Part shown: one piece after another, positions 36,129-45,578 of the stretch | Position numbering within the stretch: position 1 is the stretch's first letter | How the letters are laid out: each line of letters begins with the position of its first letter | NCBI GenBank assembly: GCA_019241635.1 | Contig: JAFAWR010000345.1 | Coordinates: 1-51,518, forward strand | DNA length: 51,518 bases | Direction of reading: 5' to 3' | Origin: Solirubrobacterales bacterium | GTDB taxonomy: Bacteria > Actinomycetota > Thermoleophilia > Solirubrobacterales > Solirubrobacteraceae | Notes under the pieces: model-generated | Database searches by the model: none | Told to the model about the DNA's origin: nothing | Seen by the model: only the letters and a program-made list of their open reading frames with translations | Program-made: the position numbers and the translations under genes

Positions 36129-38718
36129 ATGCAGCGGATCGCGTCTCGCTTGATCGGGACTTTCGTGTGCGTAGGCCTGTTGGCGTTGGGCGGAGCCGCC
36201 ACCGCGTCGGCCCGGAACAACGTCCGCGGCGCCGCGGCGAGGCAGCAGAAGCTGCATTCCCTGCTCGCCTCGGGCGCGGTTCAGTCGCAGCCCACCTCGG
36301 ACAATCACATCCCCGACAACAACGAGGCGGCTGAATCGGGGGCCTATGACTTCGAGCGCACCGCCCCCGCTCAGACCGTGTCCGGTCAGGCGCTAATCAG
36401 CGCCCAGCAAGGAGGCCGAGGGCCTCGGCCAGTTCGGCCGGTCGTGGCAGGAGTTCACCACCCAGCCTTACAACGCCGAGCCGGCCGGCTATAACGACCC
36501 GCTCGAGTCCAACGCCGGGACCGGTTTCAGCCTGGTCGGTGGTCGCATCACCTCGCTGGTCCAGTCCCCGGACGGGAGCTGGTTCGCCGGCGCCGCGGAC
36601 GGAGGCGTGTGGCGCTCGCGCAATCAGGGCCAGACCTGGACCCCGCTGTTCGACTCGATGCCCTCGCTGTCGATCGGCGCCCTGGCCATCGACCCGGCCG
36701 ACGGCTCGGTGTGGGTCGGCACCGGCGAGGCCAACCTGTCCTCGGACTCCTACGCCGGCACCGGCATCTACCGCTCGACCAACGACGGCGCGAGCTGGCA
36801 GCGCGTCGGCGACTCGCGCGCCGGCAACCCGATCGTGTCGACCACGGTGTTCAAGATCATCTTCGACCCGGCCGGAGACGCGCTGGCGGCGACCGACAAC
36901 GGCCTGTTCCGCCTCGCGGCGCACTCGAACACCTGGACCCCGGTCCTTCAGCCCGCGGGCCCCAACGACAACCCGCCGTATGACCAGCAGGTCACCAGCA
37001 TCGCGTTCGTGCCGGGCACGAACTCCCGCCAGGTGATCGCGGCGATCGGCTGGCACGGTCCGGGCAACACCGAATACAACGGCTTCTACCAGTCGACCAA
37101 CGGCGGGCTCAGCTTCGCAAAGGTCACGACCACGGGAGCCATCGACCAAGCCGACCAGGGGCGCACGACGTTTGCCTACTCGGCCGACGGCACGCGGCTG
37201 GACGCGATCGTGCAGTCGATCTCGGAACTGGCCGCCGGCGATGAGACCTCACTGCAGGGCATCTTCGTCAGCACGGGCTCGCCGGCGAGCGTGGCCGGCC
37301 CATGGACGCTGATCGGCAACGAGGCCAAACTCGCGGCTTCGGGCTCGGCCCTGGCCGTCGGCTCGGGCTACGGCGTCGGCATCCAGTCCTGGTACAACCA
37401 GGACCTCGCGGTCGACCCGAGCAATCCCAACCACGTGTACGCGGGACTCGAGGAGGTGTTCGAGTCGACCGACGGCGGGAACACCTGGAACACCGCGAGC
37501 CCATACTGGAACTACGGGCTGGCGTGCAATCCGAACTGCCCGAACACGACGCATCCGGATCAGCACGCGATGATGATCAGCGACGGGAAGATCGTCATCG
37601 GTAACGACGGCGGGGTGTACAGCCGCCCGCTGTCGGACAATCAGCAGTACGGCGACTGGAGTGACCTCAACTCCACGCTGCGCAACTGGCAGTACTACGA
37701 CGCGCGGGCCGGACTGCTCGGCAACTGGGGCCGCGGCGACGTCGGCGTGTGGGGTGGCCTGCAGGACAACGGCACGTCGTTCGACTACCGCGGTGCCAAC
37801 CAGATGATCGAGCCGGCCGGAGGCGACGGCTTCGACGTGATCGTCCCGCCGACCAACGCCGCCACCACGATGGTCGGCGAGTACGCCTATGGGCTCATGT
37901 ACTCGACGACCGACGGTGGTCATACGTTCGACAGTTACATCACGCCGATGTGCATCGGGCAGGAGGAAGCGGGGCTCCCGGGCGGCCCGCGTCCGGACTG
38001 CGATCCGAACTCGCGGTTCCTGACCCCGATCGCCGCCGACCCGTACAACCCGAACACCTGGGTGGCCGGAGGCCAGTACGTGTGGATCACCAAGGCAGGC
38101 TGGAACACCACCTGCACGGACAGCTCCTGCTCATGGCAGAAGCTGTATGACACGGGCGCCGGCAACGTGACCACCGCGATCACCTCGACCCACAACGGCC
38201 AGGTCATCTACGACGCGTGGGTGACCAACGGCAATCCGGGCGCGACGTTCAATCGCGGAATCGCCACCAACTACGGCGGCACCTGGCACCAGCTGGATGT
38301 CTCGAGCCTGCCCGACCGCTACATCGCGGGAATCACGGTCGATCGCCGAGATCCCGCACGGGCCTGGGTCGTGTTCAACGGCTACTCGCGCCGCTGGATT
38401 CCCGGCGGTGGCGTCGGCCATGTGTTCGAGACCGACAACGGCGGCCAGTCCTGGACGGACATCTCCGGGAACCTGCCCGACATCGCGTCCGACGCGCTCG
38501 TGGAGCTGCACGGCCGGCTCGCCCTGGCCACCGACAGCGGGGCGTACACCGCCCGCGCGGGCGAGGGGGCGTGGACGCACTGGGAGCGCCTCGGTAGCGG
38601 GCTCCCGAACGCGTCGCTGAACAACATCACGATCGGACCCGACGGCTATCTGTATGCCGCCACGCACGGCCGGGGGGTCTGGCGGATCCCGTTCGGCGAG
38701 TCGCGCGGCCGCGACTGA
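36129..38718 (+). pseudogene. Secreted BNR/sortilin-type beta-propeller protein, interrupted by a +1 frameshift
   Basis: The ATG at 36129 follows a GGGGAGGA box and encodes a signal peptide (LIGTFVCVGLLALGGAATAS) and about 95 residues ending SGQALISAQQ. The frame then changes: from about 36413 the next frame reads KEAEGLGQFGRSWQEFTTQP and runs on to 38718. Removing one G of the GG at 36411-36412 gives a continuous 862-residue protein; 2590 bases is 3 x 863 + 1. The body has many BNR/Asp-box-like units (TGIYRSTNDGASWQRVG, VFESTDGGNTWNT, VFETDNGGQSWTDISG) as in VPS10/sortilin and xyloglucanase-type propellers. Either a recent inactivating mutation or a sequence error; the long undamaged second frame favours recent or artefactual. 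Confidence 0.8.
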
Positions 38719-38742
38719 GCCCGGTCGCGAACGACGGCCACA

Positions 38743-38774
38743 CCTGCCCCGAGCGCTCGATCGCTCGGGGCAGG
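38743..38774. terminator. Bidirectional terminator hairpin between convergent genes
   Basis: A perfect 13-bp stem (CCTGCCCCGAGCG with CGCTCGGGGCAGG, 6-base loop) lies between the 3' ends of the propeller gene (+) and the hydrolase gene (-). No long U-tract follows on either strand, but stem strength and position fit a shared terminator. Confidence 0.75.
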
Positions 38775-38782
38775 CGTGGGGT

Positions 38783-40072
38783 TCACACGGTCCCGGCTGG
38801 GCGCTCCACCCAGCTCGCGATGTCGGAGACCACGACCGGGTCGACGTGCTGCGCCGGCTCGTACTCGGCCGGGCTCGATGGCCCGCTCCCGGGCGCGAAC
38901 AGGTGGTTGAGCCGTGGATACACGCGGATCGTCACATCGGCGCGGTCGGCCAGCGCGGCCTGCCACCGGGCCAGATCGTCGGCGACGGTGACCTGGTAGT
39001 CACGCGCGCCCTGGAGGATCAGCATCGGCTTGTTCAGCGTGGCGGCGAGAGCGGCCGGGTCGTAGTCGCGCAGGTCGAGCCAGTAGGAGGCGGGGGCGCC
39101 GAGGGGCAGCTCCGCGGCGGGGGTCGAGGTCGAAAGGTCGGGCCCGTCGATCCGCCGCGCCTGCTCGGTCAGCGTGTCGATCACCTGCCGCGACGCGGCC
39201 TCGCCCTCAGGGCTCAGCGAGGCCAGGTAGCGGAACTGCCGGACCAGCACCCAGTGAAGTGGCTGGGCGCCCCCGGCCAGCATGACGAGGCCGGCGACCG
39301 ACGGGTCGGCGGCGGCGATGCGCGGAGCGACCGTGCCGCCCAGGCTGTGGCCGAGCAGGAAGATCCTCGCGCCGTCGATCACCGGATCGCCTCGAAGCAG
39401 CTCGATCGCGGCGAGCGCGTGTGGCATGTACTCGTCGTTCACCGTGAAGCGCTCGGCGCGGGCCAGCTCGCGCGCGTGGGCGAAGGTCACCTTGTCGAAC
39501 CTGAGCACCGCGATGCCACGCGTGGCCAGGCCCCACCCGATGTCCTTGAGCGGCTTGCTGCGCCCGATCGTCTCGTCGCGATCGAGCGACCCGGAACCCG
39601 CGAGGAGCACGACCGCCGGCAGCGGCCCCGCCCGATGGGGCACGGTCAGGATGCCCTCAACCGCGAGCGCCCCTGAACCGAGCGTGACCTCGTGCTCGTC
39701 GAAGCTCGCCGGGTCGGCGTAGCCGGGTGGCTCCCACGGCGCGATCGGCTCGGCTGCCGCGAGCGGCGCGAGCTGAAGTCCGGCGAGCTGCCCCTGCTCG
39801 GTCACCGGCGCCACCAGGGCAAAGCCGCCGCGCTCGCAGGTGACCGGCACCTTGACCACGACCACTCCGGTCGGCGTGGGCTCGGTGAGCGGAGCGCCGA
39901 CCGAGACGATCGGGCCCTGCCGGCCCAGCTCGGCATTCCACCCGGTCTCGAGCGCCTCGGATGTGATCAGCGGTCGCAACGGCGCCGCGAACAGCTCCAA
40001 GATGTCGGCAAACCGTCCCGACCGCGCCATATCGAGCGCGCTGAGCGCCACCTCGGCCGGCGCGCCCAGCAT
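38783..40072 (-). CDS. Alpha/beta hydrolase with N-terminal DUF3887-like domain
   Basis: A 429-residue protein. Residues 1-100 resemble the DUF3887 domain often fused to such hydrolases ([30 protein letters not shown]). The hydrolase domain (about 125-425) has nucleophile Ser243 ([12 protein letters not shown]), Asp357 (QGARDYQV) and His389 (RLNHLF). No signal peptide is visible, so it is probably cytoplasmic. Substrate unknown; esterase or peptidase activity is typical. Its ATG overlaps the TGA of the HTH regulator gene by one base (TGATG), so the two form a coupled pair, a common layout for this family. Confidence 0.87.
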   Translation of the reverse strand: MLGAPAEVALSALDMARSGRFADILELFAAPLRPLITSEALETGWNAELGRQGPIVSVGAPLTEPTPTGVVVVKVPVTCERGGFALVAPVTEQGQLAGLQLAPLAAAEPIAPWEPPGYADPASFDEHEVTLGSGALAVEGILTVPHRAGPLPAVVLLAGSGSLDRDETIGRSKPLKDIGWGLATRGIAVLRFDKVTFAHARELARAERFTVNDEYMPHALAAIELLRGDPVIDGARIFLLGHSLGGTVAPRIAAADPSVAGLVMLAGGAQPLHWVLVRQFRYLASLSPEGEAASRQVIDTLTEQARRIDGPDLSTSTPAAELPLGAPASYWLDLRDYDPAALAATLNKPMLILQGARDYQVTVADDLARWQAALADRADVTIRVYPRLNHLFAPGSGPSSPAEYEPAQHVDPVVVSDIASWVERPAGTV

Positions 40073-40614
40073 CACGCGTCGCTCCCGGTCTCGGGTGCGG
40101 GGAGGAGCACGGTGTAGACCATCCGCCGCTTGCGCCCCGGCCCGGGCGGGTTGGCCAGGCGCGGCTGGAAGACGATCGACAGGTCGTGCAACAGCTCGGC
40201 GAACTCGGCGTCGGTCAGCCACAGGGCACCGACCTGATAGCTCGCGCCATCGCGGGCCGGATCGGGCTGACCGGCGGCCAGGTAGCGGTCGGCGTCGGCC
40301 AGCATCCCGGCGACGTACACCATGAACGCCTGTGCGTGCTCCTCGGCGCTCATCCGTTTTGCCTCGTCCGGGCCGATGCGCGCGGTGAACAGGCGCAGGG
40401 TGTAGGTGCGCTCGACGGCGCCGCGCACGCGCCGCTCCGCGACGACCTGCAGCACGCCGGCCTTGGCCAGCAGCGCGACATGGCGATACAGGCTGCCGGG
40501 GGGAACGTCGTCGAGCTCCTCGGCGAGCTGGCTGGTGGTCAGGGCGCGATCGCCGAGGAACGCCTTGACGATCCTCAACCGGACCGGATGGAGCAGAAGA
40601 TCGGCGCTGGCCAT
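40072..40614 (-). CDS. ArsR-like winged-helix transcriptional regulator
   Basis: A 180-residue protein whose first 75 residues form a winged helix ([40 protein letters not shown], then a wing around [16 protein letters not shown]). The rest is a helical domain of the kind found next to DUF3887 hydrolases. It probably represses its own two-gene unit; an AT-rich patch in the shared intergenic region with bioB is a candidate site. No metal-binding Cys pair is seen, so metal sensing is unlikely. Confidence 0.85.
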   Translation of the reverse strand: MASADLLLHPVRLRIVKAFLGDRALTTSQLAEELDDVPPGSLYRHVALLAKAGVLQVVAERRVRGAVERTYTLRLFTARIGPDEAKRMSAEEHAQAFMVYVAGMLADADRYLAAGQPDPARDGASYQVGALWLTDAEFAELLHDLSIVFQPRLANPPGPGRKRRMVYTVLLPAPETGSDA

Positions 40615-40637
40615 GTTTCGAAGCCTAGCCGACCGTT

Positions 40638-40653
40638 CACAATATTGCTAATG
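40638..40653. promoter_or_regulatory. AT-rich promoter patch between the regulator and bioB
   Basis: A 16-base stretch around AATATTGCTAAT stands out in otherwise GC-rich DNA between the divergent regulator and bioB genes. It could supply -10 elements in both directions and the operator of the winged-helix protein. No convincing -35 boxes were seen. Confidence 0.3.
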
Positions 40654-40710
40654 GTGTCCGGCGTTCGGGCGGGCTCCGTCCGGGTCGCCGCTCGGGCACA
40701 ATGCCGCCCG

Positions 40711-41709
40711 ATGAATCACGACATCCTGATGGCCGCCCGCGAGCAGGTGCTCGAGCGCGGCCTTGGGCTGGACGAGGCTCAGGCGCTGGCGGTCCTGCAA
40801 CTTCCCGATGCCCGGGTGCCGGAGGCGCTGGCGCTGGCCCACGAGGTGCGGATGCGCTGGTGCGGCCCGGCGGTCGAGGTCGAGGGGATTGTCTCGATCA
40901 AGACCGGCGGCTGCCCCGAGGACTGCCACTTCTGCTCGCAGTCGGGTCGCTTCCAGACGCCGGTCCGGGCCGTGCGTCTGGACATCCCGTCACTGGTCGA
41001 GGCGGCCACGCAGACGGCGGCGACCGGAGCGACCGAGTTCTGCCTGGTTGCCGCGGTGCGTGGCCCCGACGAACGGCTCATGGCCCAGGTTCGCGACGCG
41101 GTGGCGGCGATCCAGTCCGAGGTGCAGATCAACATCGCCTGCTCGCTGGGGATCCTCACTCGTGCCCAGGCCGAGGAGCTCGCCGATCTCGGGGTACACC
41201 GCTACAACCACAATCTGGAGACGGCTCGTTCGCACTTCCCGAGCGTGGTCAGCACCCACACCTGGGAGGAGCGGATGGAGACGCTCGAGCTCGTGCGCGA
41301 GCTGGGCATGGAGGTGTGCTGCGGCGGCATCGTCGGGATGGGCGAGACGCTCGCCCAGCGGGCGGAGTTCGCCGCCCAGCTCTCCGCGATCGCCCCCGAC
41401 GAGGTGCCGCTGAACTTCCTCGATCCGCGCCCGGGGACCCCGTTCGCCGATCTGCCCGTGCCCGACGCGCAGGACGCGCTGCGGGCGATTGCCGCGTTCC
41501 GCCTGGCCCTTCCCCGCACCGTCCTGCGCTACGCGGGCGGTCGTGAGCTGACCCTCGGAGACCTGGGTACGCGGGACGGCATGCTCGGGGGGATCAACGC
41601 GATGATCGTCGGCAACTACCTGACCACGCTCGGCCGCTCGCCCGAGCAGGACCTCGCGCTGCTCACCGAGCTCTCGATGCCGGTCAAGGCGCTTTCGGAG
41701 ACGCTCTGA
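40711..41709 (+). CDS. bioB: Biotin synthase
   Basis: A 332-residue radical SAM enzyme that inserts sulfur into dethiobiotin. The CxxxCxxC motif binding the SAM cluster is [10 protein letters not shown] (Cys68, Cys72, Cys75), and [17 protein letters not shown] and [10 protein letters not shown] are typical BioB segments. Relatives also carry an auxiliary cluster that supplies sulfur. The ATG at 40711 is preferred because residues further upstream overlap the divergent regulator gene and lack BioB character. No other biotin biosynthesis gene lies in the window. The stop overlaps the start of the BsaP-type gene. Confidence 0.94.
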   Translation: MNHDILMAAREQVLERGLGLDEAQALAVLQLPDARVPEALALAHEVRMRWCGPAVEVEGIVSIKTGGCPEDCHFCSQSGRFQTPVRAVRLDIPSLVEAATQTAATGATEFCLVAAVRGPDERLMAQVRDAVAAIQSEVQINIACSLGILTRAQAEELADLGVHRYNHNLETARSHFPSVVSTHTWEERMETLELVRELGMEVCCGGIVGMGETLAQRAEFAAQLSAIAPDEVPLNFLDPRPGTPFADLPVPDAQDALRAIAAFRLALPRTVLRYAGGRELTLGDLGTRDGMLGGINAMIVGNYLTTLGRSPEQDLALLTELSMPVKALSETL

Positions 41710-41885
41710 GGTACTGCGATGCGTGCGGGCGTCCCGATGGCGCGGGCAGTCACGAGCGCTGCCGACGCCGGCGGGAGCTGACCGATCCCCCGCGGTACTG
41801 CACACGGTGCGGGCGCAAGCTCGCGGTTCAGGTGCTGCCGCTCGGATGGACCGCGCGGTGCGTGCACTGCGGGCCGATCCGCTAA
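41706..41885 (+). CDS. bsaP: Biotin synthase auxiliary protein (BsaP-type), CTG start
   Basis: A 59-codon frame directly after bioB with seven cysteines in the pattern YCDACG (4, 7), Cys19, [12 protein letters not shown] (32, 35) and [10 protein letters not shown] (52, 55). This matches the short Cys-rich BsaP proteins encoded after bioB in actinobacteria, reported in mycobacteria to be needed for biotin synthase function. No ATG, GTG or TTG is available in frame. The likely start is CTG at 41706, overlapping the bioB TGA as CTGA, with GGAGA four bases upstream. The TAA at 41883-41885 overlaps the stop of the convergent dehydrogenase. Identification rests on pattern recognition of the family. 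Confidence 0.82.
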   Translation: MRYCDACGRPDGAGSHERCRRRRELTDPPRYCTRCGRKLAVQVLPLGWTARCVHCGPIR

Positions 41886-42943
41886 CCCACGCTCACGAGG
41901 ATCTTCAGCTCGCTTCCCGACGGATCGATCAGCGCTTCGATCCCGTCGGCGACGGTCGCGTCCATCGAGATCCGTGACGTGATCACGCGCTGCACCGGAA
42001 ATGCGCCGCTCTGAATCAGCGCCGCGATCCGCTGCCAGTCGTAGACGCGGTAGCACCATGTCCCGACGATCGTCAGGTCGTTCTGGGACCACAGCATCGG
42101 GTGGACCTCGGCCGGCCCGACGTGCAGTCCGGTCTGCACCACGGTCCCCGCGCGGCGTGTGGCGGCCAGGCAGTCGGAGAGCGCGCGGGGGTTCCCGGCG
42201 CACTCGATCGCGACATCGACGCCGATGCCCCCGGTGCGCTCGAACAGCTCCTCAGGAACCGATGTCTCGGCCGGGTTGAGAATCGCCGTGGCCCCAAGCC
42301 CCTCCGCGGCCGAGGCGCGTACCGCGTTGGGCTCGGACAGATACACCGCGCCGGCGCCGGCGGCCTGCGCAGCCAGCACGGCCAGCGCCCCGATTGGACC
42401 TGCGCCCGCCACCAGCACGGAGTCCCCGGGACGGACACCGCCGCGCTGGACGCCGTACTCGGCCACCGCGGCGGGCTCGATCAACGCGCCCTGCTCATAG
42501 GAGAGATCGTCGGGGAGCACCGCGACCTGGTATTCGGCCACTACGGCGAGCTCGCCAAGTCCGCCCCAATCCCAGCTGAGCCCGACGCAGGCCATGCGGG
42601 TGCACAGGTGGTTGAGGCCGCGCAGGCAGAAGTAGCACTGCCCGCAGAAGATCAGCGGCATGATCGCGACGCGGTCGCCCGGGCGGGCGGCCACGACCGA
42701 AGAGCCGACCTCGAGCACGTCGGCGGCGAACTCGTGGCCGAGGATCTGCGGGTTCTGGGCTCCGGTGAGCGGGTGGGGCTCGACCGGCGTGACGATCGGG
42801 CCGGCCACGTACTCGTGAAGGTCGGTGCCGCAGATGCCGCAGTAACGGGGGCGGACGAGGAGCTCGTGGGGGCGCAGGCCGTCGGGCTCGGGAACGTCCT
42901 CGACCCGGACGTCGCGAGCAGCGTGGTAGCGAACCGCGCGCAT
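41882..42943 (-). CDS. Zn-dependent MDR dehydrogenase, 2,3-butanediol dehydrogenase-like
   Basis: A 353-residue zinc alcohol dehydrogenase with catalytic-zinc residues in CGICGTDLHEY and GHEFA, the full structural zinc loop CGQCYFCLRGLNHLC (four Cys), and the Rossmann motif VLVAGAGPIGALAVLAAQ. The N-terminal half, with the TPVEPHPLTGAQNPQILGHE segment, resembles (R,R)-butanediol dehydrogenases. It would oxidise a secondary alcohol to a ketone with NAD+. It is the last gene of the eleven-gene operon, three bases after the cupin gene. The linked acetoin-type dehydrogenase complex fits a diol-to-acetoin step, as inference. Confidence 0.88.
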   Translation of the reverse strand: MRAVRYHAARDVRVEDVPEPDGLRPHELLVRPRYCGICGTDLHEYVAGPIVTPVEPHPLTGAQNPQILGHEFAADVLEVGSSVVAARPGDRVAIMPLIFCGQCYFCLRGLNHLCTRMACVGLSWDWGGLGELAVVAEYQVAVLPDDLSYEQGALIEPAAVAEYGVQRGGVRPGDSVLVAGAGPIGALAVLAAQAAGAGAVYLSEPNAVRASAAEGLGATAILNPAETSVPEELFERTGGIGVDVAIECAGNPRALSDCLAATRRAGTVVQTGLHVGPAEVHPMLWSQNDLTIVGTWCYRVYDWQRIAALIQSGAFPVQRVITSRISMDATVADGIEALIDPSGSELKILVSVG

Positions 42944-42946
42944 GGA

Positions 42947-43402
42947 TCAACCCTGCCCGCGGTCCTGCTCCTGAGTGATGTAGCCGGCCTCCTCGAGGTT
43001 GGCGGCGCCGGCGTAGCACCAGATCATCACCGCGGTCTCGGTCTCGGAGGTGTTACGAAACCCGTGGTAGTCGTTGCGGGGGACGAACACCGCGTCGCCC
43101 ACTCCCATGGCCACGTCGTCCTCGCCCACGCGCGCGACGCCCTCGCCGGCGATCAGGTATTCCACCTCCTCGGCGTGTTCGTGCCGGTGAATCTCATGGC
43201 GCGAGCCGGGCGGGAAATAGGTGACGCCGAACACGGTGTCGTCCGCGCCCACCGTCTGGCGGGTGACCAGCCAGCGCACGTCCATGTCGATCCAACCGGG
43301 CTTGCCGGCCTCGGGCTGGCCCGGCTGATCGCCGCCGACCTGGTCGACGTGGACCTTGCGGGAATGCTCGCGGACGACCGGACGGTCGGTTTCGATGCTC
43401 AC
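42947..43402 (-). CDS. Cupin-domain protein
   Basis: A 151-residue single-domain cupin from a GTG at 43402 with a GGAG box. The metal-binding motif is visible as SRHEIHRHEHAEEVEYLIAG, with the second motif in GDAVFVPRNDYHGFRNTS. Small cupins act as isomerases, dioxygenases or ligand-binding proteins. It lies 11 bases after the E1-beta gene and 3 before the dehydrogenase. A role in isomerising or stabilising a pathway intermediate is a guess. Confidence 0.85.
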   Translation of the reverse strand: MSIETDRPVVREHSRKVHVDQVGGDQPGQPEAGKPGWIDMDVRWLVTRQTVGADDTVFGVTYFPPGSRHEIHRHEHAEEVEYLIAGEGVARVGEDDVAMGVGDAVFVPRNDYHGFRNTSETETAVMIWCYAGAANLEEAGYITQEQDRGQG

Positions 43403-43413
43403 GGATGACGCTC

Positions 43414-44415
43414 CTATGCGGTCGAGTTGACGGGGGTGGAGTTCAGGTGCTTGCGGACGCTGGTCACGATCCGCTCGGCCGAGGGCAGGAAGGCGTCCTC
43501 GAGCGGCGGGCTGTAGGGAATGGGTGCGTCGGCGGTGGTCAGGCGCCACACGTCGTCGAGGTACTCGAGCCCGTCCTCGGCGACGTCGGCCAGGATCCCG
43601 CCCGCCCATCCGCCGGTCCGCGGTCCCTCCTCCACGACGAGCAATCGGTTGGTGCGACGCACCGACTCGAGCACGGTGTCGCGGTCGAGCGGCCGCAGCG
43701 TGCGCAGGTCGATGACTTCGACGTCGATCCCCTCGGTGGCGAGCTCCTCGGCGGCGGCGAGGGCATCGTGGACACCCTTCATCGCGGTGACCAGCGTCAG
43801 GTCGCTGCCGGGTCGCACGATCGCCGCGCGGCCGAGTGGCGCCACCTCGTCGGAACTGCCGGGCTCTCCCTTGACCGAATAGAGCCGTTTGTGCTCGAGG
43901 AACAAGACCGGGTTGTCGTCGCGGATCGCGCCCTTGAGCAACGCCTTGGCGTCACGCGGGGTCGAGGGGGCGACGATCTTCAGGCCGGGGATACCCTGGA
44001 ACCACGGCACCGGCGTCTGGGAGTGGATCGCGCCGAACCGGCCGCCGGCGCCGACGGCCGAGCGGACGACCAGCGGAACGCTCGCCTGCTCCTCGGAGAT
44101 GAACCAGTATTTGGCCGCCTGGTTGGCGAGGCTGTCCATGGCCAGGAACAGGAAGTCGCCGAACATGATCTCGATAACCGGCCGCAGCCCGGTGATCGCC
44201 GCGCCGAACGCGGCGCCGGCGATGGCCAGCTCGGAGATCGGGGTGTCGAACACGCGGCGATCACCGTGGCGCTCCTGCAGACCGCCGGTGACCGCGAACA
44301 CTCCGCCCGGCTTGCCGACGTCCTCGCCGAAGAACACCACCGACTCGTCACGGGCCAGCTCCTCGTCGAGCGCGTCCCGCACGGCATCGCGAAACTCGAG
44401 CTCGGCCACGCTCAC
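43414..44415 (-). CDS. 2-oxoacid/acetoin dehydrogenase complex, E1 beta subunit
   Basis: A 333-residue transketolase-like subunit: RDAVRDALDEELARDESVVF start, FFGEDVGKPGGVF, FDTPISELAIAGAAFGAAIT and VIEIMFGDFLFLAMD are typical of pyruvate/acetoin E1-beta. It pairs with E1-alpha to form the thiamin-diphosphate active site. The GTG at 44415 overlaps the E2 stop by four bases (GTGA). The type is closer to the acetoin/pyruvate group than to branched-chain enzymes by eye, which I cannot confirm without a tree. Confidence 0.9.
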   Translation of the reverse strand: MSVAELEFRDAVRDALDEELARDESVVFFGEDVGKPGGVFAVTGGLQERHGDRRVFDTPISELAIAGAAFGAAITGLRPVIEIMFGDFLFLAMDSLANQAAKYWFISEEQASVPLVVRSAVGAGGRFGAIHSQTPVPWFQGIPGLKIVAPSTPRDAKALLKGAIRDDNPVLFLEHKRLYSVKGEPGSSDEVAPLGRAAIVRPGSDLTLVTAMKGVHDALAAAEELATEGIDVEVIDLRTLRPLDRDTVLESVRRTNRLLVVEEGPRTGGWAGGILADVAEDGLEYLDDVWRLTTADAPIPYSPPLEDAFLPSAERIVTSVRKHLNSTPVNSTA

Positions 44416-45578
44416 ACCAGCAGGCCGATCGGGGACTCGAGGCGATCGCGGACCTCGCCCAGGAACGCCGCGGCATCGGCCCCATAGAGGATCCGGTGGT
44501 CGCTGGCCAGCGTGGCGCTCATCGTCCGCCCGATCGCCAGCGCTCCGTCGCATACCACCGGCTTGGCCCGGACCGCGCCCACGGCCAGGATCGCCGCCTG
44601 CGGTGGATTGATCACCGCGGTGAAGCGGGTGATCCCGTACATGCCGAGGTTCGACACCGTGAACGTGGCCCCCGAGAGCTCGGGCGGGGCGATCTTGCCC
44701 TCGCGCGCTCGCAGGGCCAGCGCCCGGCTTTCGCGCGCGATCTCGGCCACGCTCTTGCGATTGGCATCACGGATCACCGGAACGAGCAGCGCGTCCGGCG
44801 CGGCGACCGCGAAGCCGACGTTCACCTCATCGTGGAGCTCGAAGCCGCCGTCGCGGTAGCTGCCATTCGCGCGGGGATGCCTGGTCAGAGCCAGCGCGCA
44901 AGCCTTGACGACCATGTCGTTGATCGAAGGGGCGGGGTCGGCGTGCGCGGCCAGCTCCTCCCGCAGGCCCATGCAGTCGTCCATGTCGATTTCGACCTCG
45001 ACCTCGAAGTCCGGGACGGTGGCGCGCGACTCAGCCATCCTCGATGCGATCCGCTGCTGGATCCGGGTCAGCTCGTGGCGGCGTGCGCGGGTGGGCGTGG
45101 GCGGGGGCGTGGGTGTGGGCGTCGGCGATGGCGGCGTGGCCTCACTGCCGTTCGGGGCGAGCGCCTCGACGTCCGCCTTGACGATGTGTCCACGCCGGCC
45201 GGACCCGGACACGGCAGCCAGATCGATGCCGTGCTCAGCGGCGAGGCGGCGCGCGATCGGGGTGGCGCGCGGCCGCGCAGGCGGTGCGGACGACGGCCGG
45301 GGCTCCGGCGGCGGCGGGGTCTCGGAGGCCCCCACCGGCACGATCCGCGCGATCGGCTCTCCCAGCGCCACCGTGGTCCCCTCCTCGGCCACGATCTCGA
45401 GCACGCCCGCCGCCTCGGCCTCGTACTCCATCGTGGCCTTGTCGGTCTCGATCTCGACGATCGGCTCCCCCGCCGCCACCGAGTCGCCGGCGGGCTTCAG
45501 CCAGCGGACGATCGTTCCCTCCTCCATGGAATCCGACAGCCGCGGCATGCTGACGGCGATCGGGCTCGCGACGCTCAT
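44412..45578 (-). CDS. 2-oxoacid/acetoin dehydrogenase complex, E2 acyltransferase
   Basis: A 388-residue lipoyl-bearing acyltransferase. It has a lipoyl domain (1-80, lipoylated Lys47 in EIETDKATMEYE), a Pro-rich linker, an E3-binding domain (about 103-140, RATPIARRLAAEHGIDL), a second linker of alternating Pro-Thr, and the catalytic domain ending SDHRILYGADAAAF with His361. The usual HxxxDG is HRILYG here; a Tyr at that place is also known in cyanobacterial/plastid pyruvate E2. It transfers the acyl group from lipoate to CoA. Overlaps both neighbours by four bases. No E3 gene is in the window. Confidence 0.9.
   Translation of the reverse strand: MSVASPIAVSMPRLSDSMEEGTIVRWLKPAGDSVAAGEPIVEIETDKATMEYEAEAAGVLEIVAEEGTTVALGEPIARIVPVGASETPPPPEPRPSSAPPARPRATPIARRLAAEHGIDLAAVSGSGRRGHIVKADVEALAPNGSEATPPSPTPTPTPPPTPTRARRHELTRIQQRIASRMAESRATVPDFEVEVEIDMDDCMGLREELAAHADPAPSINDMVVKACALALTRHPRANGSYRDGGFELHDEVNVGFAVAAPDALLVPVIRDANRKSVAEIARESRALALRAREGKIAPPELSGATFTVSNLGMYGITRFTAVINPPQAAILAVGAVRAKPVVCDGALAIGRTMSATLASDHRILYGADAAAFLGEVRDRLESPIGLLV

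Noticed and set aside
41701-41790. Start of the Cys-rich gene at the ATG near 41719
   Set aside because: That ATG is in the bioB frame and runs into a stop after about 25 codons; the seven-Cys frame is a different one.
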